From assembly GCF_038622445.1 (NCBI RefSeq), contig NZ_CP152019.1:372001-436000 (forward strand): a DNA stretch of 64,000 nt, given 5' to 3'. A model generated the notes under the pieces. The model did no database searches. It saw only the letters and a program-made list of their open reading frames with translations, and was not told the DNA's origin. Numbering within the stretch: position 1 is the first letter of the stretch; each line of letters begins with the position of its first letter. The DNA comes from Sporosarcina sp. FSL K6-1522. Its GTDB lineage: Bacteria > Bacillota > Bacilli > Bacillales_A > Planococcaceae. This document shows, piece by piece, positions 54,112 through 63,473 of this stretch. A program made the position numbers and the translations under genes.

Positions 54112-54404
54112 TGATTCCCCCTTAAAAATCTACTTACTGTATATAAAGAACAATTTTGAATCCGACCTTCCAAGGATGCCCCCACGTCCATTTGTAAGGC
54201 GGCTATATCGAATTCACTTGTTCAATATATTCAGTATAAATGAATCAAGAATTGTATAACCTCGGCTTTTCAGAATACAATTACGATAGTGTTGGCAATT
54301 CTACAGCTAAAACTGCAAGCTCAACAGCTCCGGGATTCGGCAGGATTCTTAAATGGCTAATCGCTTGCGAGACAGGTTTGTTTTGAATAGCCTTCAAGGT
54401 GAAA
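54112..54404. other. Intergenic region with one short plus-strand frame
   Basis: A 48-codon plus-strand frame (54240-54386) encodes MNQELYNLGFSEYNYDSVG...ending FGRILKWLIACETGLF. It has no RBS and an in-frame stop directly upstream. Nothing else is evident except the promoter of the small membrane protein. Confidence 0.3.
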
Positions 54405-54437
54405 AACGACCTCAGCATCACATCATCCGAGGTCGTT
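54405..54437 (-). terminator. Terminator downstream of the first aldehyde dehydrogenase
   Basis: Perfect 9-bp stem AACGACCTC / GAGGTCGTT (54405-54413, 54429-54437) with GTTTTTC on the minus strand. It lies at the left edge of the duplicated segment and is not part of it. Confidence 0.82.
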
Positions 54438-54444
54438 CAAACAC

Positions 54445-55935
54445 TTACTGCTTAATATTCACAAAAACACTTTTCACTTCCGTATAGTTCTCCAATCCAT
54501 ACTCGCCGCCCATTTCGCGTCCGATTCCGGATTGTTTATAGCCACCAAATGGCATCGTTTCCCACTCAAGACCGAAGTCATTGATCCACACTGTACCAGC
54601 TTGTAGTTTGCCCGCAATGTAATGGCCTGTTTTAATATTTTCTGTCCAAACACTCGCTGCTAATCCGTAATCGCTGTCGTTGGCACGTTTGATAACCTCT
54701 TCAACCGTATCGAAAACAAAGATGGACATAACTGGCCCAAAGATTTCTTCACGTGCGATGGTCATATGATCTTCTACGTCCGCAAAAACAGTCGGTTGCA
54801 CGAAGAAGCCTTTGTCATATGCTTTGTCGCCGCCCGCAACTAAACGTGCACCTTCTTTTTTCCCAGACGCAATATAGCCAAGGACTGTTTCTTGTTGTTT
54901 TTTAGAGACTAGTGGCCCCATATCTGTTGCTGCGTCCATTCCTGGCCCCACTTTTACATCATTGACACGTTTCACGATGCCTTCAACGACTTCATTGTAG
55001 ATGGAGCGTTGGACGAAAATACGTGTTGTCGCACTACAGTTTTGTCCATGGTTGTACATCGTCCCATTGAATGCGCCTTCAATTGCCTCTTCTAAGTTCG
55101 CATCTTCAAGGATAATCGCCGGTGATTTTCCACCAAGTTCTAACGTTACGCCTTTAATTTGCTCCGCCGCTTTTTTCATCACTTCTTTTCCAACTGCTGT
55201 TGATCCTGTGAACGCCACTTTGTTCACGTCTTTATGCATGATAATGGCATCACCTGCTACACGACCTGCCCCCGGAACGACGTTAACAACGCCATCTGGG
55301 AAGCCTGCTTCTTTAAACAACCGTGCTGCATAAAGAAGGGATAGCGGTGTTTCACTCGCTGGCTTAATGACGACTGTACAACCTACAGCCAATGCTGATC
55401 CAAGCTTCCACGCCGCCATTGCGAGCGGGAAGTTCCAAGGAATAATCTGCCCAACAACGCCTACTGGTTCATGAACCGTGTAATTCAAATAATCTGGAGA
55501 GATCGGTGTCGTTTTGCCCAATAATTTCGTTGCCCACCCTGCATAGTAGCGGAAATGTTGAACCGTGCCATCGACGTCATCCGCCAAAGCCACCTCATAC
55601 GGTTTTCCATTATCAAGTGCTTCCAACTGCGCAAGTTCTTCACGGTTTTCTTCCAATAAATCCGCAAATTTGTAGATGAGATGAGAACGATCAGCTGCTG
55701 CCATCTTCGTCCATTCACCTTCATCAAACGCTTTGCGTGCAGCCGCAACCGCTACTTCGATATCTTCCGCTTGTGCTTCACTTACTTGTGCAGTGACTTC
55801 TTCATTCGCTGGGTTCACAACGTTGAATGTTTTTCCACCAATCGCTGGTACGTATTCTCCATTGATATATAGGCCTTTAACGCCTTCTAAAAATGCTTGG
55901 ACTTTTGGTTTTAGTTTATAATCCGTTGCTTTCAT
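54445..55935 (-). CDS. NAD(P)-dependent aldehyde dehydrogenase, copy 1
   Basis: 496 aa ALDH superfamily enzyme. Catalytic Cys300 in GQNCSATTR and general base Glu266 in TLELGGKSP; the cofactor motif FTGSTAVGK is at about 242-250. It oxidises an aldehyde to the acid. Paired with a DapA-family aldolase/dehydratase (17 bases upstream), it could act on an acid semialdehyde, such as 2-oxoglutarate semialdehyde in sugar-acid or hydroxyproline breakdown. It differs from copy 2 (61072-62562) at 28 residues, 26 of them in 303-405. Substrate not proven. Confidence 0.92.
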   Translation of the reverse strand: MKATDYKLKPKVQAFLEGVKGLYINGEYVPAIGGKTFNVVNPANEEVTAQVSEAQAEDIEVAVAAARKAFDEGEWTKMAAADRSHLIYKFADLLEENREELAQLEALDNGKPYEVALADDVDGTVQHFRYYAGWATKLLGKTTPISPDYLNYTVHEPVGVVGQIIPWNFPLAMAAWKLGSALAVGCTVVIKPASETPLSLLYAARLFKEAGFPDGVVNVVPGAGRVAGDAIIMHKDVNKVAFTGSTAVGKEVMKKAAEQIKGVTLELGGKSPAIILEDANLEEAIEGAFNGTMYNHGQNCSATTRIFVQRSIYNEVVEGIVKRVNDVKVGPGMDAATDMGPLVSKKQQETVLGYIASGKKEGARLVAGGDKAYDKGFFVQPTVFADVEDHMTIAREEIFGPVMSIFVFDTVEEVIKRANDSDYGLAASVWTENIKTGHYIAGKLQAGTVWINDFGLEWETMPFGGYKQSGIGREMGGEYGLENYTEVKSVFVNIKQ

Positions 55936-55951
55936 CTCTAGTTCCCCTCCC

Positions 55952-56845
55952 TCAGTTTTTGATTGCTTCTAGGCTATACATTAACTCTTTTAGTTTCGCA
56001 TCTTCTTCTTCGCTCAATGGTAATCTTGGACGACGGCATGGTCCACCTGCCAAGCCTTGTAGTTCCATTGATCTTTTCGCAATCTGCACGTATTTCCCAG
56101 AGCCTTCAAGGAACTCGCATAGCGGAAGTAGTCGATCGTACAATGCCCACGCTTCGTCCATTTCCCCTTTTTGAACATGGTTATACAAATCAGTCACAAG
56201 CCGTGGCGCAATGTTTCCAGATACGGAAATCCAGCCTGTTGCCCCAACAAGAAGGGATTCAATTGCCAAGTCTTCAGAACCGCAGAATACTTCAAGGAAG
56301 CCTGCACCTTGTCTTGCGATGTCGCGCGCTTTGCCGATACCGCCACTTGATTCTTTAATATGTGTAATGTTTTCCACGTCGCGTCCAACACGTAAAATCG
56401 TTTCTGTACTAATATCAACACCTGATGTGAATGGATTGTTGTAGATCATAATTGGAAATTTAACAGATTCTGCAACTGCTTTAAAGTGTTCATAGATTTC
56501 ATCCTCTTTTGGATGTGCATAATACGAGTTAATTAATAATGAAGCATCTGCCCCAGCTTTTTCAGCCTGTTGTGTGTATTCAATCGCATCCGCCGTTGTT
56601 TCAGCTGCTGTTCCAACAACGAGTGGAATCCGTCCATTAACTTGGGCAACTGCCACTTCAACTGCTTTGAAACGCTCTTCCTTCGTCAAGCTAACAAACT
56701 CACCTGTACTACCGTTGATTGCGATCCCCGCAACGCCTTCATTGATAAAGTGCTCGATATTATTTTTAAAACCCTCCCAATCAATTTCCTGTTCGTTAAG
56801 CATTGGTGTGACTAGTACTGGGAATACCCCTTCAAGTTTTACCAT
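55952..56845 (-). CDS. DapA-family (dihydrodipicolinate synthase-like) aldolase/dehydratase, copy 1
   Basis: 297-aa class I aldolase TIM barrel. Schiff-base Lys in HIKESSGG (about 165), Tyr in IYNNPF (about 137) and GSTGEFVSLT near residue 45 are seen. The C-terminal GGPCRRPRLPL is typical of catabolic members. Paired with an aldehyde dehydrogenase and a TRAP transporter, it more likely degrades a keto acid than makes lysine. Candidates are a keto-deoxy-sugar acid dehydratase or pyrroline-hydroxycarboxylate deaminase. Only 4 residues differ from copy 2. Confidence 0.9.
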   Translation of the reverse strand: MVKLEGVFPVLVTPMLNEQEIDWEGFKNNIEHFINEGVAGIAINGSTGEFVSLTKEERFKAVEVAVAQVNGRIPLVVGTAAETTADAIEYTQQAEKAGADASLLINSYYAHPKEDEIYEHFKAVAESVKFPIMIYNNPFTSGVDISTETILRVGRDVENITHIKESSGGIGKARDIARQGAGFLEVFCGSEDLAIESLLVGATGWISVSGNIAPRLVTDLYNHVQKGEMDEAWALYDRLLPLCEFLEGSGKYVQIAKRSMELQGLAGGPCRRPRLPLSEEEDAKLKELMYSLEAIKN

Positions 56846-56916
56846 AATAAATTCCTCCTAAGTGTGTTGTTTTATAATAGTAGAAACTACAAGAACGCGC
56901 TTAAATCTCGATATTT

Positions 56917-57948
56917 TTATTTCTTTGCTGCTTGAATTTCATCGTAGAGTGCCTTTCCATCCGGAATGCTTTTGATAAGAGATTCATGCGTTTTTTCAGC
57001 TTTCTCTTTGAATCCCGATAGGTCTGTCTCGACAATTTTAACTCCATCTTCTTCAGCTTTCTTCAACGATTCCTCATAGGCTTGCCCGTAAAACTCAATA
57101 CCTTTCTTCAGGCCTGCATCCGCAGCTTCCTGCAAAATTTGTTGCTGATTATCTGAAAGGTCGTTCCATTGTTTTTGGGACATGACCAATAAAGCCGGAA
57201 GATAATGTGATTTCGTAAGGTTATAATACTTTGCTACCTCATTAAATCGATCATTCATAAACTGGTCAGGTGAAATATCACCACCGTTTACAACACCTTG
57301 CTGTAACGCCATATAAACTTCCGAATAAGCCATCGGTGTAGGTTGTGAACCAAAAGCATTATACGTATCAACATATCCTGGAGCCTGCATAACTCGTAGT
57401 TTTAGCCCCTTCATATCTTCTACTGTTTTAATTTCTTTTGTGGAGAATACATTTCTCTCCATCGCAGTTAACCAACCTAGTCCAACTAATTGATGATCTT
57501 CAAGCATATCTAAATACTTTTTACCAACGTCACCACTCAATACTTCATTCGCTTGATCAAAGCTATCAAACAAATACGGAACATCGAAAATCTCATACTC
57601 TTTAACCGTATTTTCCAATGCTGCTTGTCCTGAAACAAACATTGAAATTGTTCCGGAGCGAGCCGCTTGAATCATTTTTATTTCATCACCTAATTGAGAT
57701 TGCGGGAAAGATGTAATTTTAATGGATCCTCCTGATTTCTCTTCCGCCACTTTTGCCATTTCATCAATCATTACTTGGTAATGACTATCCGGTGTTAAGA
57801 TATGTCCGATTTTCAATTCTACGTCTTTCTCTTTACCTTTCTCCTTCTGATCACCAGAGTCCGCAGATTTTTCAGAACAACCAGTAACAATCACCATAAA
57901 TAGTGCCATTGTTAAAATTAAAGACAATACTTTCCTCATTTTCTCCAC
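56917..57948 (-). CDS. TRAP transporter solute-binding protein (DctP family)
   Basis: 343 aa. Signal with lipobox VTGC (Cys about 24), charged linker, then the DctP domain starting LKIGHILTPDSHYQ. The conserved Arg of the carboxylate-binding motif lies in GLKLRVMQAPGY, followed by NAFGSQPTPMAYSEVYMALQQGVVNG. It captures an organic acid outside the membrane and passes it to DctQM. It is followed by the DapA-family gene (71-base gap), linking uptake to catabolism. Confidence 0.92.
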   Translation of the reverse strand: MEKMRKVLSLILTMALFMVIVTGCSEKSADSGDQKEKGKEKDVELKIGHILTPDSHYQVMIDEMAKVAEEKSGGSIKITSFPQSQLGDEIKMIQAARSGTISMFVSGQAALENTVKEYEIFDVPYLFDSFDQANEVLSGDVGKKYLDMLEDHQLVGLGWLTAMERNVFSTKEIKTVEDMKGLKLRVMQAPGYVDTYNAFGSQPTPMAYSEVYMALQQGVVNGGDISPDQFMNDRFNEVAKYYNLTKSHYLPALLVMSQKQWNDLSDNQQQILQEAADAGLKKGIEFYGQAYEESLKKAEEDGVKIVETDLSGFKEKAEKTHESLIKSIPDGKALYDEIQAAKK

Positions 57949-57968
57949 TCCTATTTAGTTTATTTGGA

Positions 57969-59252
57969 TTAGCCAATAATCGAAGGAAGCCACGTTGACA
58001 AAGGTGCCCAGTAACTGATAATTATTAAATCAAAAATTAGAACTGCTAGGAAAATAAGTACCGGTCTTATTAATTGCTCTATTCGAAGACCTGCAATTTC
58101 ACAAGCAACAAACAAATTGACACCTAATGGCGGTGTAACCATCCCAATAGCTAGATTCACAATCATAATCATTCCAAAATGGATTGGATCAATCCCATAC
58201 AGCATAGCAACAGGAGCTAGAATAGGGCCTAAAATGATAATCGCAGCTAATGTTTCTATAAACATTCCCGTTATTAACAAAAAGACATTTGTTAATAATA
58301 TAAATACCAATGGGCTATCAGATAGACTAATTACTAAATCGCTTAATTTATGCGGAACTTGTTCAATCGTTAATATGTAAGCAAAGACTGAAGCAAAAGC
58401 CACAATAACTAGAATAATTGAAGTTGATATAGCAGATTTTGTGAATATAGGTCCTAAATCGCTCCACTTCAATTCTTTATAAACAAACAAACCAATAATT
58501 AAACTATAGAAAACTGCGACTACCGCCGCCTCCGTTGGTGTGAATAACCCGAAGTAGATACCTCCAAGTATGATGATTGGCATAAGCATGGCAAACAATG
58601 ATTGACGAAATGCAATCCATAAGTTTCGGGACCACTCACCCACAGTTATCACTTCAACTTGATCAAACTTCTTAACTCTCGCAATAACAACAACCGTTAT
58701 CATTAAAGAAATCCCGATAAAGACGCCAGGTAGAATACCAGCTATAAATAGACTTCCTACAGATACATTTGCTACTAACCCGTAAACAATCATTGGTATT
58801 GATGGTGGTATGATTGCCCCCAATTCTCCAGACGATGCTGTTATAGCCGTAGCGAAGGGTTTTGGGTATTTCTTTTTTGTCATTTCCGGAATTAAGCTTG
58901 AGCCAATCGCTGCCGTTGTAGCGGAAGATGATCCCGAGAGTGTTGCAAAAAACATGGATGTTAACACAGCAACAGATCCTAATCCTCCACGGAACCAACC
59001 TACCAAAGCATTTGCTAATCCTATTAGTCTTTTTGCAATTCCCCCAGTTTGCATTAAATTACCCGCCAATATGAAAAATGGAATTGCCATTAAAGTAAAT
59101 GAATCTAGGCTCTCAAATATATTTTGAGCCAATACACTAAGTGGAAGCGCATTCATTTTCAATGTAATAACAGATGATAAACCTAATGATATTGCAATAG
59201 GTACCGAACAGATAAACAAAAAAAGTAATGCTATAAATAATACTTGAATCAT
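57969..59252 (-). CDS. TRAP transporter large permease (DctM family)
   Basis: About 427 aa with 12 hydrophobic segments; TLSGSSSATTAAIGSSLIPEM, GELGAIIPPSIPMIVYG and MVTPPLGVNLFVA are DctM signatures. It carries the ion-coupled transport step. ATG 59252 follows AAGGGGG by 8 bases; a longer frame from 59297 overlaps dctQ and lacks an RBS. Confidence 0.92.
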   Translation of the reverse strand: MIQVLFIALLFLFICSVPIAISLGLSSVITLKMNALPLSVLAQNIFESLDSFTLMAIPFFILAGNLMQTGGIAKRLIGLANALVGWFRGGLGSVAVLTSMFFATLSGSSSATTAAIGSSLIPEMTKKKYPKPFATAITASSGELGAIIPPSIPMIVYGLVANVSVGSLFIAGILPGVFIGISLMITVVVIARVKKFDQVEVITVGEWSRNLWIAFRQSLFAMLMPIIILGGIYFGLFTPTEAAVVAVFYSLIIGLFVYKELKWSDLGPIFTKSAISTSIILVIVAFASVFAYILTIEQVPHKLSDLVISLSDSPLVFILLTNVFLLITGMFIETLAAIIILGPILAPVAMLYGIDPIHFGMIMIVNLAIGMVTPPLGVNLFVACEIAGLRIEQLIRPVLIFLAVLIFDLIIISYWAPLSTWLPSIIG

Positions 59253-59271
59253 CGTCTCATCCCCCTTTGCT

Positions 59272-59790
59272 TCAGATAGGGCCAACCTCATCTTCAACAG
59301 TCACGCCTCTGATATCATCCCCGTTGTGAATCGTTTCGATTAGGTACGCTAAAGTATTTATTATCATCAAAGCAGCCCCTACCATCATGGAGGCATATAC
59401 ATAGGCTTTACTTATTTTTAAGACGGGTGCAGTTTCAGTAAAACCAAATTGGAACCACTCAATCCCTACAATAAGCAAAATAACATAAAAGACTAAACTC
59501 ACGATATGAGCGGAGAGTTTTAAAATTTCTCCCCATTTCCTTGGTAGAGCAAATACAACGGAGTCAATCGCAATAAGTTTTGCTTTTCTCGTTGCAATCG
59601 CGCTACCTATAAATGTAAGCCAAATCATCAAGTATTTTGCAATCTCTTCTGACCAAGGTACGGAAAATTGTTCGAAGATAAATCTGACTAACACTTGAAG
59701 CATTACTACTACAGCCATTACTCCTAATATAATAGCCAATAGCTTTTCTGCAAGGGCATTGATTTTATCTACTACTTTTACAAATACCAA
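59272..59790 (-). CDS. TRAP transporter small permease (DctQ family)
   Basis: 172 aa with four hydrophobic segments; WSEEIAKYLMIWLTFIGSA is the DctQ hallmark. It completes the tripartite transporter with DctM and DctP, and is the first gene of that operon. TTG 59790 has AAGGAGGG five bases upstream, and no closer ATG is properly placed. A 373-base leader region precedes it. Confidence 0.9.
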   Translation of the reverse strand: MVFVKVVDKINALAEKLLAIILGVMAVVVMLQVLVRFIFEQFSVPWSEEIAKYLMIWLTFIGSAIATRKAKLIAIDSVVFALPRKWGEILKLSAHIVSLVFYVILLIVGIEWFQFGFTETAPVLKISKAYVYASMMVGAALMIINTLAYLIETIHNGDDIRGVTVEDEVGPI

Positions 59791-59981
59791 AGTATCCCTC
59801 CTTCATTTCTTTTTTAAACCTCATTTACATATAGATTTCAAGTTGAGTGATTATTGAGTTAATTAAGATCAATAATATTATAGGTTTTCAAATAATCCCT
59901 TCCACACTCTAACTATTAAAATTTATTACCCCGTTTTTTCATACTACTTTAATATTTTCACCTCCACTTCAATTTATGTGT
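59791..59981. other. Leader region of the TRAP operon without recognisable gene
   Basis: About 190 bases between the leader hairpin and dctQ. A/T-rich; short frames after GTGGAGGTG (around 59955-59965) encode five residues or fewer. No riboswitch family recognised. Confidence 0.35.
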
Positions 59982-60032
59982 AAAAAAAATCATCTCGCAA
60001 ACCCCAATATTCTGTTTATTGCGAAGATGATT
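59982..60032 (-). terminator. Leader terminator immediately after a consensus promoter
   Basis: AATCATCTTCGCAA pairs with TTGCGAGATGATT on the minus strand (one bulge), followed by eight Ts. It lies only about 10 bases downstream of the expected start site of the promoter at 60045-60072 and 190 bases before dctQ. It could end a tiny RNA or attenuate the TRAP operon. Confidence 0.75.
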
Positions 60033-60044
60033 GCTCTTTCGTTA

Positions 60045-60072
60045 ATTATAATGACCTTTTTGTCATTGTCAA
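60045..60072 (-). promoter_or_regulatory. Consensus sigma-A promoter with a dyad in its spacer
   Basis: TTGACA (60067-60072), 16-base spacer, TATAAT (60045-60050), minus strand. The spacer contains AATGAC/GTCATT (60050-60055, 60062-60067), an operator-like dyad placed to block polymerase. The XRE-cupin protein encoded just upstream is the obvious candidate repressor. Confidence 0.75.
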
Positions 60073-60163
60073 TGTATTTTGAATAAAAACTTTCAATTTA
60101 GATAATAAAGACTTCATACAGAAAGTACGTTCCTACGAATGACACACCTTCATTCGCACCCTG

Positions 60164-60736
60164 TTAATGCATTTCAAAACTATTCAGCGTACTATTCACG
60201 GAAGCTACTACAATTAAAAGTTTTACTGGTCCTTCAGATGCGTTAAACCATGCATGTGGGTTTGTAGATTCAATATGTAAACTATCTCCAGGATAAAGAA
60301 GCTGCTCTTCATTATTTAAAATAACCGTCAGCGTTCCTTCTAATACATATAAAAACTCTTGTCCTTTATGCGAATAGGGTTTTTTCTGTGTTTCTCCAGG
60401 TAGTAATGTTGCAATAATCGGTTCAAAAATCGGATTTTGAAAGTCCCCTCCTAAGTTAGCAAAACTAAAACTCATATCCCGATAGTTAAGTTCCTTACGA
60501 TCTTCTTTCCGTGTAATACTCGCACTTTGGGTAGCAGTTGCTTGGAAAAAGTGACTTACATTCACTCCTAGTGCTTCTGATATTTTCTTCAAAGATGTCA
60601 TTGTAACAGAACTTTTAGATCGTTCCACCTGTGACAGGAAACTAATAGAAAGACCACTTTTTTTAGATACGTCACTTAACGTCATCCTCTTCATTAACCT
60701 TAAATCTTTAATATTAGCTCCCAATTTTTCATCCAT
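60164..60736 (-). CDS. XRE-family regulator with C-terminal cupin domain (TRAP/aldehyde dehydrogenase region)
   Basis: 190 aa. Helix-turn-helix in MTLSDVSKKSGLSISFLSQVERS (about 18-40) and a cupin (about 110-185) with YSHKGQEFLYVLEGTL, then GDSLHIESTNPHAW. Same layout as the regulator at 24113-24658 but a different operon. It stands between the two copies of the aldehyde dehydrogenase/DapA pair, upstream of the TRAP genes, and probably senses a substrate-derived metabolite. ATG 60736 follows GGAGGTG; the frame to 60775 lacks an RBS. Confidence 0.9.
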   Translation of the reverse strand: MDEKLGANIKDLRLMKRMTLSDVSKKSGLSISFLSQVERSKSSVTMTSLKKISEALGVNVSHFFQATATQSASITRKEDRKELNYRDMSFSFANLGGDFQNPIFEPIIATLLPGETQKKPYSHKGQEFLYVLEGTLTVILNNEEQLLYPGDSLHIESTNPHAWFNASEGPVKLLIVVASVNSTLNSFEMH

Positions 60737-61014
60737 AATTGCACCTCCGACTATTCTGAAAATTAAACTTATCATATAGTTAGATTAACATATTTCCTAT
60801 TATTACGAAGGCTTTCAGCTCAATTTTATCAGCTATACTATTCTTCATTCAATCTTTATAACATGATTTACAACTCTAATTATATGTACAAATAATCTCT
60901 GATTCATCAATTTTCACCTTCTTAAAACGCTATTACTCACTCCTGATTTCACTTTGATATTCCCTAAAAAATATTGGAATTATAGCTTTAAAAACATTCT
61001 ATCATTACCAGAAA
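60737..61014. other. Intergenic region upstream of the XRE-cupin gene
   Basis: A/T-rich, no open frame I would defend. Holds the regulator's promoter; no dyad as strong as those of the hyu promoter seen. Confidence 0.35.
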
Positions 61015-61046
61015 AACCAATCCCGCAATAAAAAATAGGATTGGTT
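61015..61046 (-). terminator. Terminator downstream of the second aldehyde dehydrogenase
   Basis: Perfect 9-bp stem AACCAATCC / GGATTGGTT (61015-61023, 61038-61046) with TTTTTC on the minus strand. Unrelated in sequence to the terminator of copy 1. Confidence 0.8.
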
Positions 61047-61071
61047 CACCTGACTTATACTGTTCAAACAC

Positions 61072-62562
61072 TTACTGCTTAATATTCACAAAAACACTTT
61101 TCACTTCCGTATAGTTCTCCAATCCATACTCGCCGCCCATTTCGCGTCCGATTCCGGATTGTTTATAGCCACCAAATGGCATCGTTTCCCACTCAAGACC
61201 GAAGTCATTAATCCACACTGTGCCCGCTTGTAGTTTGCCGGCAATGTAATGACCCGTTTTAATATTTTCTGTCCAAACACTCGCTGCTAAACCGTAATCG
61301 CTGTCGTTTGCACGTTTAATGACTTCTTCGACTGTGTCGAAAACGAAGACAGACATAACCGGCCCAAAGATTTCTTCACGCGCAATGGTCATATGATCTT
61401 CAACGTCCGCAAAGATGGTCGGCTGTACAAAATAGCCTTTATCAAATGCTTTCGCTCCACCCGCGACGAGGCGTGCGCCTTCTTTTTTCCCTTGCTCGAT
61501 ATAGCCAAGGACCGTTTGTTGCTGTTTTGCTGAAACGAGTGGCCCCATTTCTGTTTCTGAATCCAATCCTGGTCCTAGTTTCAATGCGTTAACACGCTCT
61601 GCCAATGCTTCAACGACTTGCTCATAATGAGAGCGATGAACGAAGACACGTGTACATGCACTACAGTTTTGCCCATGGTTGTACATTGTCCCGTTGAATG
61701 CGCCTTCGATTGCCTCTTCCAAGTTCGCATCTTCAAGGATAATCGCCGGTGATTTTCCACCAAGTTCTAGCGTTACGCCTTTAATTTGCTCCGCCGCTTT
61801 TTTCATCACTTCTTTACCAACAGCTGTCGACCCCGTAAACGCCACTTTATTCACGTCTTTATGCATGATGATGGCATCGCCTGCTACACGTCCAGCCCCT
61901 GGTACAACGTTGACAACGCCATCTGGGAAGCCTGCTTCTTTGAACAGACGCGCTGCATAAAGAAGGGATAATGGTGTTTCACTCGCTGGCTTAATGACGA
62001 CTGTACAACCTACAGCCAATGCTGACCCGAGTTTCCACGCCGCCATTGCGAGCGGGAAGTTCCAAGGAATAATCTGCCCAACAACGCCTACTGGTTCATG
62101 AACCGTGTAATTCAAATAATCTGGAGAGATCGGTGTCGTTTTGCCCAATAATTTCGTTGCCCAACCTGCATAGTAGCGGAAATGTTGAACCGTGCCATCG
62201 ACGTCATCCGCCAAAGCCACCTCATACGGTTTTCCATTATCAAGTGCTTCCAACTGCGCAAGCTCTTCACGGTTTTCTTCCAATAAATCCGCAAACTTAT
62301 AGATTAAGTGAGAACGATCAGCTGCCGCCATCTTCGTCCATTCACCTTCATCAAACGCTTTGCGTGCAGCCGCAACTGCTACTTCAATATCTTCCGCTTG
62401 TGCTTCACTTACTTGTGCAATGACTTCTTCATTCGCCGGGTTCACAACGTTGAATGTTTTTCCGCCAATCGCTGGAACATATTCTCCATTGATATAGAGG
62501 CCTTTAACGCCTTCCAAAAATTCTTGGACTTTTGGTTTTAGTTTATAATCCGTTGCTTTCAT
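61072..62562 (-). CDS. NAD(P)-dependent aldehyde dehydrogenase, copy 2
   Basis: 496 aa, catalytic Cys300 in GQNCSACTR and Glu266 in TLELGGKSP. It is nearly identical to copy 1 outside residues 303-405, where 26 changes cluster (for example a second Cys at 303). It follows the DapA-family gene by 17 bases, as in copy 1, but this cassette is headed by an NhaC-type transporter. The same reaction is expected, with possible change in substrate fit since the divergent block begins three residues after the catalytic Cys. Confidence 0.92.
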   Translation of the reverse strand: MKATDYKLKPKVQEFLEGVKGLYINGEYVPAIGGKTFNVVNPANEEVIAQVSEAQAEDIEVAVAAARKAFDEGEWTKMAAADRSHLIYKFADLLEENREELAQLEALDNGKPYEVALADDVDGTVQHFRYYAGWATKLLGKTTPISPDYLNYTVHEPVGVVGQIIPWNFPLAMAAWKLGSALAVGCTVVIKPASETPLSLLYAARLFKEAGFPDGVVNVVPGAGRVAGDAIIMHKDVNKVAFTGSTAVGKEVMKKAAEQIKGVTLELGGKSPAIILEDANLEEAIEGAFNGTMYNHGQNCSACTRVFVHRSHYEQVVEALAERVNALKLGPGLDSETEMGPLVSAKQQQTVLGYIEQGKKEGARLVAGGAKAFDKGYFVQPTIFADVEDHMTIAREEIFGPVMSVFVFDTVEEVIKRANDSDYGLAASVWTENIKTGHYIAGKLQAGTVWINDFGLEWETMPFGGYKQSGIGREMGGEYGLENYTEVKSVFVNIKQ

Positions 62563-62579
62563 CTTCTCGTTCCCCTCCC

Positions 62580-63473
62580 TCAGTTTTTGATTGCTTCTAG
62601 GCTATGCATTAATTCTTTGAGTTTCGCATCTTCTTCTTCAGTCAATGGTAGTCTTGGACGACGGCACGGTCCGCCTGCTAGGCCTTGTAGCTCCATTGAT
62701 CTTTTCGCAATTTGAACGTATTTTCCAGAGCCCTCAAGGAACTCACATAGTGGAAGGAGTCGATCGTACAATGCCCACGCTTCGTCCATTTCACCTTTTT
62801 GAACATGGTTATACATATCTGTTACAAGGCGTGGCGCAATGTTTCCAGATACAGAAATCCAGCCTGTCGCCCCAACAAGAAGGGATTCGATTGCCAAGTC
62901 CTCAGAACCACAGAATACTTCAAGGAAGCCTGCGCCTTGTCTTGCGATGTCGCGCGCTTTGCCGATACCGCCGCTTGATTCTTTAATATGTGTAATGTTT
63001 TCCACGTCACGTCCAACGCGTAAAATCGTTTCTGTGCTAATGTCAACACCCGATGTGAATGGGTTGTTGTAAATCATGATTGGGAATTTTACGGATTCCG
63101 CAACGGCTTTGAAGTGTTCATAGATTTCATCCTCTTTCGGATGTGCGTAGTACGAGTTGATAAGTAATGAAGCATCCGCTCCAGCTTTTTCAGCCTGTTG
63201 TGTGTATTCAATCGCATCCGCCGTTGTTTCAGCTGCCGTTCCGACAACGAGTGGAATCCGTCCGTTGACTTGCGCAACCGCTACTTCAACTGCTTTGAAA
63301 CGCTCTTCCTTCGTCAAGCTGACGAACTCACCTGTACTACCGTTAATCGCGATTCCCGCAACGCCTTCATTGATGAAATGCTCGATATTATTTTTAAAGC
63401 CATCCCAATCGATTTCCTGTTCGTTAAGCATTGGTGTGACTAGTACTGGGAATACCCCTTCAAGTTTTACCAT
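62580..63473 (-). CDS. DapA-family aldolase/dehydratase, copy 2
   Basis: 297 aa; same Schiff-base Lys (HIKESSGG) and Tyr (IYNNPF) as copy 1. The four residue differences are Glu/Asp near 24, Leu/Met near 229, and Ser/Thr and Tyr/His near the C-terminus, none near the active site. DNA differences are mostly silent, so both copies are under selection and active. It follows the NhaC-like gene by 30 bases. Confidence 0.9.
   Translation of the reverse strand: MVKLEGVFPVLVTPMLNEQEIDWDGFKNNIEHFINEGVAGIAINGSTGEFVSLTKEERFKAVEVAVAQVNGRIPLVVGTAAETTADAIEYTQQAEKAGADASLLINSYYAHPKEDEIYEHFKAVAESVKFPIMIYNNPFTSGVDISTETILRVGRDVENITHIKESSGGIGKARDIARQGAGFLEVFCGSEDLAIESLLVGATGWISVSGNIAPRLVTDMYNHVQKGEMDEAWALYDRLLPLCEFLEGSGKYVQIAKRSMELQGLAGGPCRRPRLPLTEEEDAKLKELMHSLEAIKN

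Larger units (their letters stand above)
54436..56870. repeat. Duplicated segment, copy 1 (aldehyde dehydrogenase plus DapA-family gene)
   Basis: Homologous to about 61064-63500 in the same orientation. Identity begins at GTTCAAACACTTACTGC, just left of the dehydrogenase stop, and ends just past the RBS of the DapA-family gene. Flanks are unrelated. No insertion-sequence ends or transposase seen. Confidence 0.85.
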
